Shown: positions 1-5,343 of the stretch, in pieces
How positions within the stretch are numbered: the stretch's first letter is position 1
Layout of the letters: the number at the start of each line of letters is the position of its first letter
From: a bacterium
GTDB lineage: Bacteria > Verrucomicrobiota > Verrucomicrobiae > Limisphaerales > J093
Direction: 5' to 3'
Length of the DNA stretch: 6,841 nucleotides
Assembly: GCA_021839785.1 (NCBI GenBank)
Contig: JAKCAB010000736.1
Location: 1-6,841 of the forward strand
Translations under genes and position numbers: made by a program
The notes under the pieces: model-generated
Database searches by the model: none
Told to the model about the DNA's origin: nothing
Seen by the model: only the letters and a program-made list of their open reading frames with translations

Positions 1-1199
1 CCACCCCCTCCGCCCTGGATGCTAAAACTGGTTTGGCTTCTCTGCGGTGTGGAAATTGCCACACCGCGTTGAGCCATCCCCATTCCACCGGCGAACCGGG
101 GTGGCTGGCCCGGGACAACCACCGCACCGCCACCCCCGCCCGCGAAGCCGCCCCCGCCGCCAAAGCGCGCGCCGGGGTACGTCCCACCTCCGCTGCCGAA
201 ACTGGCCGTTCCCCCGCTCAGCGCCTGACCCGCGGCCCCCGGCAACCAGGCGCCGAACGGCCCGATTCCCGGCGTTGAGGTCGCGGGCAAGGGACCAGGC
301 AACGCCGGTGGCGACGACACCACAGAACCGGACTGCGCGGCCGACGCACCGGAATTCGTATCGCTGCCGGCATCGTTTGCGTTCGCCGCGACCGGCGTGG
401 CAACGGCAGGCGTCGGCGGAGCCGGCTTCGCGCGGCGCGCCCGGTCAGCGTGCGGAAACAAGGCCATGCCGCCGGCCACCACCGCCACAATGGCCACCGC
501 CGCGATCGCGGCTTTCACCAAGGTGCCCAGCACGGGCGCAGTTGTCGCCGGCGTTTCCGGTAAAGCTTCCGTGGCGGCGGCGGCGAGGACGACTTTGCCC
601 AGCCCGTGGAGCACCGGCGCGGGCGCGGCCTGGGCGCTTGCCGCCAGCATGGCCCCCAATGCGCTTGCGCCCACCACGACATCGCGGACGCGGAGTTTCT
701 CGCGCAAAAGCTCCAGGCCCGTGGCGATGCGGCGGGAGATTGTGGGTTGCGACACGCCGTTGTCGGCGGCGATGTCGGTCATGCTTTGCCGCTGGAGGTA
801 ATGCCGGACCAGGACTTCGCGCAGTTCCTGCGGCATTTCTTCCAAGGCTTCGTCCACCAGCGGTTCCACCGCTTCCCAGGTGTCCGGTTCGCGCGAGACG
901 CTCGCGGCGTACGCTTCTTCGCGGCGTCGGCGGGCGGCGTTCTGGCGGACGAGGTCCACTGCGCGCCGGGTGGCGACTTGGTGCAGCCAACTGCCCAGCG
1001 ATCCGGTGATGCGGTGGGCGTGCTGGACGAACTGGAAGAAAGTCTCCTGCACGACGTCGGCGGCCTGGCTCTCGTCGCCCAACACCCGTCGGCAGGTGCT
1101 GTAAACCACATCCGCGTAACGGTCCATGATGGTGGCCAGGGCTTCCGAATCGCCACGGCCCAGGAACCGTTGCATCAAAAGGCTGTCGGTCGCTTCCAT
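1..1199 (-). CDS. ECF-type sigma-70 factor with fused transmembrane and Gly-rich C-terminal tail (partial, C-terminus off window)
   Basis: The frame opens at the ATG at 1199-1197 and has no stop to base 3, giving 399 visible residues. Residues 10-85 fit sigma region 2, with the typical AADVVQETFFQFV helix at 46-58. Residues 118-170 fit region 4: EMPQELREVLVRHYL, then a helix-turn-helix around SMTDIAADNGVSQPTISRR. This is the two-domain layout of ECF sigma factors, which direct RNA polymerase to alternative promoters. A classical ECF protein would end near residue 170-190. This one continues with a hydrophobic Ala-rich stretch (174-192), a likely transmembrane helix (about 230-248, AIAAVAIVAVVAGGMALF), a Pro/Ala/Ser-rich linker (about 258-310) and a Gly-rich region with GGGGG runs (about 327-358). 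The sigma domains would be cytoplasmic and the tail outside the membrane (inference). Similar hydrophobic extensions are known to me from planctomycetal and verrucomicrobial ECF factors. No separate anti-sigma gene is visible upstream; the downstream side is outside the window. The Shine-Dalgarno is weak. The sigma assignment is firm; the role of the tail is unknown. Confidence 0.9.
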   Translation of the reverse strand, partial: MEATDSLLMQRFLGRGDSEALATIMDRYADVVYSTCRRVLGDESQAADVVQETFFQFVQHAHRITGSLGSWLHQVATRRAVDLVRQNAARRRREEAYAASVSREPDTWEAVEPLVDEALEEMPQELREVLVRHYLQRQSMTDIAADNGVSQPTISRRIATGLELLREKLRVRDVVVGASALGAMLAASAQAAPAPVLHGLGKVVLAAAATEALPETPATTAPVLGTLVKAAIAAVAIVAVVAGGMALFPHADRARRAKPAPPTPAVATPVAANANDAGSDTNSGASAAQSGSVVSSPPALPGPLPATSTPGIGPFGAWLPGAAGQALSGGTASFGSGGGTYPGARFGGGGGFAGGGGGAVVVPGQPPRFAGGMGMAQRGVAISTPQRSQTSFSIQGGGG

Positions 1200-1201
1200 A
1201 G

Positions 1202-1253
1202 TTCGACTCGCCGGGACACCGCCCAGCTTATCCCATTTCAACCTTTAGTCGAA
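1202..1253 (-). promoter_or_regulatory. 7-bp inverted repeat just upstream of the sigma factor start
   Basis: TTCGACT at 1202-1208 and its exact reverse complement AGTCGAA at 1247-1253 flank a 38-base spacer. The inner arm ends 2 bases before the ATG of the sigma gene. It could be an operator, or could fold over the translation start in the mRNA. A 7-bp match can also arise by chance. No convincing -35/-10 pair is visible, though GATAAG lies in the spacer on the minus strand. Speculative. Confidence 0.25.
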
Positions 1254-1272
1254 GCCGGCTCGCGATTCATGC

Positions 1273-1314
1273 AAAAAAGTCCCGCCTCGGATTCGCCGCG
1301 ACTTCAGGGCGGGA
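1273..1314 (-). terminator. Probable rho-independent terminator after the nusG-like gene
   Basis: Read on the minus strand, a 7-bp GC-rich stem pairs TCCCGCC (1314-1308) with GGCGGGA (1286-1280). The 21-base loop contains further GC-rich sequence that can pair internally. The stem is followed two bases later by six T (1278-1273). It lies about 130 bases after the nusG-like stop and 74 bases before the sigma factor start, so it should separate the xerD/nusG-like transcript from the sigma gene. The long loop lowers certainty. A second hairpin without a T tract (CCGGACC at 1326-1332, GGTCCGG at 1359-1365) lies just before it. Confidence 0.6.
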
Positions 1315-1446
1315 ACGCGCGTCGGCCGGACCGGAAGGTGGCGCCGCGGTCCGCGGGCGGTCCGGTTCACCTGCCGGGCTGGGGGGCGGCCAAATCGGCC
1401 GGGTTGTAACGGCCTCGAAGGGTACGGCCCCGGCCCACCGCGCGCG

Positions 1447-1935
1447 TCAGATGAGTTCGAGGATGGTCGCGTCCATCTTGACCGCCGCCGCCTGGCCGAT
1501 GAAGTCCAGGCGCAGGAGCACTTCCACCATGCCCTTGCGGCTTTCGACCCAGCCCTCGATGCCTTGCAGCGGGCCGGACTTGATCCGCACCTTTACGCCC
1601 GGGCCGATGGTCGGGGCCAGCCGCACATCCACTTCTTGCTCGAGGGTGAACAGGATGTCTTCGAGTTGTTGGGCGAACTCCGCTTGATCCGGCACGTCCA
1701 GCAGATTCGCAACATAATCGCTTTGAAAAATCTTCTGTCGCTGCGCGGTGGTGATCTGGAGAAAAACGTAGCCGGGGAAGAGCGGCTTGTGGAAGACCAG
1801 TGTTTTTCCACGGTATTTCTTCACACTTCGATACAGCGGCAAGGTGGTGGAAAAACCTTCCCGCTCGCAGTAGTCAACCAGCTTCTTTTCGCAGCGTGGC
1901 CGCGTGTGGGCCACAAACCAAAGCACGTCGCTCAT
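1447..1935 (-). CDS. NusG-family transcription antitermination protein (NusG paralogue, RfaH/UpxY-like)
   Basis: The protein is 162 residues. Residues 5-100 match the NusG N-terminal (NGN) domain: the start LWFVAHTRPRCEKK and the hallmark KPLFPGYVFLQ at 50-60. Residues 113-130 (GVKVRIKSGPLQGIEGWV) are a KOW motif, followed by a short beta-rich end. NusG proteins bind the RNA polymerase clamp and change pausing and termination. This is probably a specialised paralogue: it is not beside secE or ribosomal protein genes, and the RSVKKYRGKTLVFHKPLFPG segment resembles RfaH/UpxY-type proteins that act on long operons. I chose the ATG at 1935 because homology begins there. An in-frame TTG at 2016 would add 27 residues of unrelated sequence. 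It lies 158 bases downstream of xerD on the same strand and may be co-transcribed. No clear Shine-Dalgarno is seen. Its target operon is not visible here. Confidence 0.88.
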   Translation of the reverse strand: MSDVLWFVAHTRPRCEKKLVDYCEREGFSTTLPLYRSVKKYRGKTLVFHKPLFPGYVFLQITTAQRQKIFQSDYVANLLDVPDQAEFAQQLEDILFTLEQEVDVRLAPTIGPGVKVRIKSGPLQGIEGWVESRKGMVEVLLRLDFIGQAAAVKMDATILELI

Positions 1936-2093
1936 CGTTGGAAATAGTCTGCGCGTCGCCGCCAACCGTTGTTCTTCCGGGCGCCGGAGACTGGCCAACG
2001 CACCCGCACCGGGCAAGCGGGAACAGCCTCCCGGCCACCAGCGGACGCGTCAGCCGGATGGCGACGGCGGTTTCGCCCGGCCGGCCTGGCAGG

Positions 2094-3014
2094 TCAGCTT
2101 CGCGGATGGTACTTCCGATGCACTTCGCGGAGGCGCTGGCCGGCGACGTGCGTGTACACCTCGGTGGTGCCGATGCTCGCGTGGCCGAGCAGTTCCTGGA
2201 TCACCCGCAAGTCGGCGCCGTGTTCGAGCAGGTGCGTGGCAAAGCTGTGGCGGAGCATGTGCGGCGTCACGTTGCGTTCGATGCCCGCGCGGCGGACGCA
2301 CTTCGTGATCCGCAGCCAAAGGGTGACGTGCGCGAAAGGCGTGCCCCGCCGGGTGAGGAACACCGCCGCCGGCGACTTGGGCCGGACGAGTTCGGGGCGG
2401 CCAACGTCGAGGTAACGCTGCAAGGCCAGGATCGCGGGCTGCCCGACCGGCACGACGCGTTCCTTGTTGCCTTTGCCAATGACGGTGACGAAGCCGGCCT
2501 CGAGGTGAAGCTGCTCGAGACGCAGGTGGCGTAATTCCGCGAGTCGCAGGCCGGAAGCGTAAGCGAGTTCCAGCACGGCATGGTCGCACAGCGCGCTGGG
2601 TGTCGGCTCGAGCGGCGGCTCGAGTAACTGCTTGATTTCATCGGCAGAAAGCGATTTGGGCAGGCGCTGCCAACGACGGGGCAAGGCCAGGTGCTCGGCG
2701 GGATTGGCCGCCAGCAGGCGCTCGCGCTCGCAAAAACGAAAGAAGGCGCGCAGCGCGGCGATCTCCAGGTACACGCTTTCGCTGCTGAGCCGCCGGGTCG
2801 AGTCCTCGGGTTCGCGGGCCAGCGCGCGCGTGCGCTCGTGTTGGAGAAAGGCGGTGAGGTGCGGCAATTCGACTTCCCGCCAGCTCCGCAAGCCGTGCGC
2901 CTGCGCCCAGGCCACGAACAGGTCCAACTGCGCCTTGTAAGTGCGCTGGGTGTGCTCCGCCTGCCCGCGCTCGTGGCGCAGGTATTGCAGGAAATCCTCA
3001 ACCAGTTCGTGCAT
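2094..3014 (-). CDS. xerD: XerD-type site-specific tyrosine recombinase
   Basis: The protein is 306 residues, close to the usual length of about 300. The N-terminal SAM-like DNA-binding domain spans roughly 1-100 and the catalytic domain roughly 115-295. All catalytic positions are present: Arg157 in ASGLRLAEL, Lys181 in GKGNKERVVP, His252 and Arg255 in PHMLRHSFATHLL, His278 in LLGHAS, and the nucleophile Tyr287 in TEVYTHV. Such enzymes cut and rejoin DNA through a 3'-phosphotyrosine and, as XerC/XerD pairs acting at dif, resolve chromosome dimers with FtsK. The RLPKSLS segment, the YLDVGRP segment and the HPRS C-terminus look more like XerD than XerC, but a second Xer gene would have to be elsewhere in the genome to confirm this. 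No inverted repeats, attachment sites or cargo flank it, so it looks like a chromosomal Xer rather than a phage or integron integrase. The ATG start fits the family N-terminus. It is divergent from aroC. Confidence 0.93.
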   Translation of the reverse strand: MHELVEDFLQYLRHERGQAEHTQRTYKAQLDLFVAWAQAHGLRSWREVELPHLTAFLQHERTRALAREPEDSTRRLSSESVYLEIAALRAFFRFCERERLLAANPAEHLALPRRWQRLPKSLSADEIKQLLEPPLEPTPSALCDHAVLELAYASGLRLAELRHLRLEQLHLEAGFVTVIGKGNKERVVPVGQPAILALQRYLDVGRPELVRPKSPAAVFLTRRGTPFAHVTLWLRITKCVRRAGIERNVTPHMLRHSFATHLLEHGADLRVIQELLGHASIGTTEVYTHVAGQRLREVHRKYHPRS

Positions 3015-3063
3015 GAGTGCGGTCGCAGTGTGATGTCAGACGGCCGACTTCACAACCCGCGGG

Positions 3064-3164
3064 CGGCGCGCGGGTTTCCCCGCTGGCTTCAGATAAAGCC
3101 CAACTCTCTGTGTCGTTCCGCGTGTGAACCTCGCCTTTAAGCCGGCTGGGAAGCCGGCGCGCCG
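3064..3164. repeat. Imperfect long inverted repeat, REP-like, in the xerD-aroC divergent gap
   Basis: The arm at 3064-3092, read as reverse complement, matches the arm at 3136-3164 at about 23 of 29 positions; the 43-base spacer contains a TGTGTCGTTCCGCGTGTGAAC segment. Because of this, both strands encode nearly the same peptide, KPAGKPARR, in some frame. The right arm also contains its own hairpin: GCCGGC at 3141-3146 and again at 3153-3158 around a 6-base loop. GCCGGC-rich hairpins of this kind resemble dispersed intergenic REP elements, which is an inference without a genome copy count. It sits between two divergent genes, so it is upstream of both. It could alternatively be a transcription barrier or the remnant of a small mobile element. 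Confidence 0.6.
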
Positions 3165-3269
3165 GACGGCATGGCGACCGGCGCGATTGTGCCGCCGGGT
3201 GGCGGGCGCGCAAGGCCGGCGGGCGTGGCCAGGTTTGACCTTCCTCCCGCCTTCGCGCAGGCTGCGGGC

Positions 3270-4349
3270 ATGGCAAACACGTTCGGTCACCTGTTCCGCA
3301 TCACCACCTGGGGCGAGTCTCACGGTGGCGGCGTGGGCGTGGTGGTGGACGGTTGCCCGCCGCGGCTGGCGCTCAGCGAGGCGGACATCCAGCCGGACCT
3401 GGACCGCCGTCGGCCGGGGCAGTCGAAGATCGTGACGCCGCGCAAAGAGTCCGACACGGTCCAGATCCTTTCCGGCACGTTCGAGGGGTTGACGCTCGGA
3501 ACACCGATCGCGATGTGGGTGAAGAACGAGGACGCGCGCTCGGAAGCTTACAGCGAAATGGCCACGAAGTTCCGGCCGTCGCACGCCGATTACACCTACC
3601 AGGCAAAGTACGGCATTCGCGCCTGGCCGGGCGGCGGGCGCAGCAGCGCGCGCGAGACCATCGGCCGGGTGGCGGCCGGCGCGGTGGCGAAGAAATTGTT
3701 GCGCGAGCGCTTCGGCGTGGAGGTGCTCGCCTGCGTGATTCAGGTGCAAAACCTGCAGGCAGCGGTCGATCCCGAGACGTTCCAGCTTTCGGAAGTCGAG
3801 TCGAACATCGTGCGGTGCCCGGACGCGGCGGTCGCCGAGCGGATGATTCAATTGATCGAGCAACGGCGGGCGGAAGGCGATTCGGTGGGCGGTATTGTCC
3901 TGGGGGTGGCGCGCGGCGTGCCGCCGGGCTGGGGCGAGCCCGTCTTTGACCGGCTCGAGGCGGACCTGGGCAAAGCCATGCTCAGCCTGCCGGCGTCGAA
4001 AGGATTCGACATCGGCTCCGGCTTCGACGGCATCCGGCTGACCGGGCGCGAGCACAACGACGCGTTTCGCAACGTGGGCGGGCGCGTGCGCACGGTGACC
4101 AATCGCAGCGGCGGGGTGCAGGGCGGCATCAGCAACGGCGAGACGATTTATTTCCGCGTGGCGTTCAAGCCCGTGGCCACGATCATGCACGAGCAGGATA
4201 CCGTGGACGCGCAATTCCAGAACACGACGTTGAAGGGCCGCGGGCGCCACGATCCTTGTGTGCTGCCGCGGGCGGTGCCGATGGTCGAGGCGATGACCGC
4301 GCTGGTGCTGGCCGATCACGCGTTGCGGCACCGCGCCCAATGCGGCTGA
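3270..4349 (+). CDS. aroC: Chorismate synthase
   Basis: The protein is 359 residues, normal for the family. It converts 5-enolpyruvylshikimate 3-phosphate to chorismate with loss of phosphate (EC 4.2.3.5), using reduced FMN. This is the last step of the shikimate pathway, in the cytoplasm, before the branches to aromatic amino acids and folate. The family signatures are present in order: [18 protein letters not shown] at 6-23 with His18, RRRPGQSK at 46-53, [20 protein letters not shown] at 121-140, [14 protein letters not shown] at 288-301, and the [17 protein letters not shown] region at 324-340 with His327 and Asp328. The ATG at 3270 is chosen because it begins directly with the conserved [10 protein letters not shown]. 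An in-frame upstream start at 3171 would add 33 non-conserved residues. It is preceded by the inverted repeat and followed after 56 bases by the prepilin-like gene. The Shine-Dalgarno is weak. Confidence 0.97.
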   Translation: MANTFGHLFRITTWGESHGGGVGVVVDGCPPRLALSEADIQPDLDRRRPGQSKIVTPRKESDTVQILSGTFEGLTLGTPIAMWVKNEDARSEAYSEMATKFRPSHADYTYQAKYGIRAWPGGGRSSARETIGRVAAGAVAKKLLRERFGVEVLACVIQVQNLQAAVDPETFQLSEVESNIVRCPDAAVAERMIQLIEQRRAEGDSVGGIVLGVARGVPPGWGEPVFDRLEADLGKAMLSLPASKGFDIGSGFDGIRLTGREHNDAFRNVGGRVRTVTNRSGGVQGGISNGETIYFRVAFKPVATIMHEQDTVDAQFQNTTLKGRGRHDPCVLPRAVPMVEAMTALVLADHALRHRAQCG

Positions 4350-4405
4350 CCCTGGGCGGCGGAACGGCGCATTGACGCCGGGGGCGGCGTGGGCAAGGGT
4401 ACGCC

Positions 4406-5191
4406 ATGCGCAAGCCCCGGATCAACCCACACGCGTCGGGATTGTGCCCTGTCGCGTCGCGAAATCCCCAGTTCAAGTCCAGGCGGATGTTGGCTTTCAC
4501 CCTCATCGAACTCCTGGTGGTTATCGCGATCATTGCGATCCTGGCCGGCCTGCTGTTGCCGGCGCTGGCCAGGGCGAAGCAGCAGGCGCACGCGACGCTC
4601 TGCAAAAACAACCTCAAGCAGATCGGCCTGGCCACGTTCATGTACGCGGACGACAACAACGACCAGTTGCCGTTCGCCTGGTGGTATTACGCCCCGTACG
4701 ACAGCGCCGACTCGAACAATTTCCAGACCCTGCTGATCCCGTATGTGGCCAAACTCAAGTTCAGCTCGAGCACGAACACTGCCAGCAGCGACTTCGCGAA
4801 AAACGTGTTCCGCTGCCCGACGCGGATGCAGGAAAACCACTGGCGCCAGTACAAGAACTACCCCGGCTTTGGCAACCCGTGGAAGATCAGCTACGCGATG
4901 AGCCAGTACACGCTGGCGGATTACCCGCCGCGGGTGACGAGCCCGCGCACGGCCAAGCTCACGTCGGTGGTCAATCCGGCCCAGGCGCTGGGGGCGGTGG
5001 ACGTCTCGTTCGAACTCAACCACCCGGCCGTGATCTCGCTGGGCCCCGCCGGCGACGGCTTCTGGGACGTGGGCTACAAGCACGGCGAGACGCACCCGCG
5101 GGGCAAGGCGAACGTGGTGTTCCTGGACGGGCACGCCAGCGGGTTCAACGCCAAACAGACCAACGGAATCATCCTGGAGTTTAAGAAGTAG
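4406..5191 (+). CDS. Prepilin-like protein with N-terminal methylation motif and C-terminal H-X-DG motif
   Basis: The protein is 261 residues. A basic 30-residue leader (several Arg/Lys) precedes a type IV prepilin/pseudopilin site: cleavage predicted between Ala30 and Phe31, [19 protein letters not shown] following, with Glu35 as the conserved Glu at mature position 5. The -1 residue is Ala rather than the usual Gly. The hydrophobic helix leads into [11 protein letters not shown] and [22 protein letters not shown] (about 65-86), typical of PVC-group H-X9-DG proteins. FRCPT at 135-139 and [17 protein letters not shown] near 230-246 complete the pattern, although the spacing is H-X10-DG, one residue longer than usual. 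Such proteins are expected to be processed by a prepilin peptidase and placed in the envelope; their exact role is poorly known. The start at 4406 has an AAGGG Shine-Dalgarno 6 bases upstream. An internal ATG at 4487 would leave only a three-residue leader. It may be read through from aroC. Confidence 0.9.
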   Translation: MRKPRINPHASGLCPVASRNPQFKSRRMLAFTLIELLVVIAIIAILAGLLLPALARAKQQAHATLCKNNLKQIGLATFMYADDNNDQLPFAWWYYAPYDSADSNNFQTLLIPYVAKLKFSSSTNTASSDFAKNVFRCPTRMQENHWRQYKNYPGFGNPWKISYAMSQYTLADYPPRVTSPRTAKLTSVVNPAQALGAVDVSFELNHPAVISLGPAGDGFWDVGYKHGETHPRGKANVVFLDGHASGFNAKQTNGIILEFKK

Positions 5192-5196
5192 CCGGC

Positions 5197-5216
5197 GCCG
5201 GCTGCGCCCGGCTTTT
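5197..5216 (+). terminator. Weak hairpin plus T-run after the prepilin-like gene
   Basis: GCCGG (5197-5201) pairs with CCGGC (5208-5212) around a 6-base loop and is followed by TTTT (5213-5216). An alternative stem uses AGCCGG (5190-5195) with CCGGCT (5208-5213). It begins just after the stop codon at 5189-5191. The T run is short, so termination may be partial. Confidence 0.4.
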
Positions 5217-5287
5217 CCGGTTGCGTCCGACCCGCGACGGAGAGTACGGTCCGTGCCGTATCCACTGAACGAGGCGACCTTACCGGT

Positions 5288-5303
5288 GCCGGACGAATCC
5301 GGC
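5288..5303 (+). other. Perfect 6-bp hairpin in the leader of the secreted-protein gene
   Basis: GCCGGA (5288-5293) and TCCGGC (5298-5303) form a perfect stem closed by a CGAA tetraloop (a GNRA-like loop is not matched exactly). It ends 40 bases before the ATG at 5344. No T run follows, so it is not a standard terminator. It may stabilise or control the mRNA leader, or be a chance feature of GC-rich DNA. The rest of the gap 5217-5343 shows no clear promoter and no strong Shine-Dalgarno. Confidence 0.35.
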
Positions 5304-5343
5304 CTGCCAGGTTTGCCGCGCGGTCAACCCAAAGAACCGCAAC

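Noticed and set aside
47..1009. Long plus-strand frames (47-1009 and 606-1409) opposite the sigma factor gene
   Set aside because: They are Arg/Pro-rich shadows of the minus-strand sigma factor frame, which carries clear region 2 and region 4 motifs. No domain is recognisable in them.
1241..1265. Possible extra copy of the REP-like arm (CCTTTAGTCGAAGCCGGCTCGCG) near the sigma gene
   Set aside because: The similarity to the arm at 3136-3164 is limited to short GC-rich words and needs gaps, so chance is sufficient.
1936..2016. 27-residue N-terminal extension of the nusG-like protein from a TTG start
   Set aside because: The NGN domain begins at the ATG at 1935, and the extension is Arg/Ala-rich with no family similarity.
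2094..3014. XerD as integrase of a genomic island or integron
   Set aside because: There is no tRNA, attachment duplication, attC-like array or cargo nearby; neighbours are core genes and the protein length and motifs fit chromosomal Xer.
3171..3269. 33-residue upstream extension of aroC
   Set aside because: Chorismate synthases begin at or near the [14 protein letters not shown] sequence, and the extension lies partly next to the repeat region with no conserved residues.
3036..4340. Open frame of 434 codons on the minus strand across aroC
   Set aside because: It is antisense to a complete, signature-bearing chorismate synthase. Its His/Arg/Ala-rich composition is what a GC-rich codon pattern gives in the opposite strand, and it shows no domain.
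4316..5134. Minus-strand frame of 272 codons across the prepilin-like gene, and the 311-codon minus-strand frame at 5380-6315
   Set aside because: Both are opposite genes with a recognisable signal peptide or prepilin motif; their Arg/Val/His-rich composition is typical of antisense frames in GC-rich DNA.
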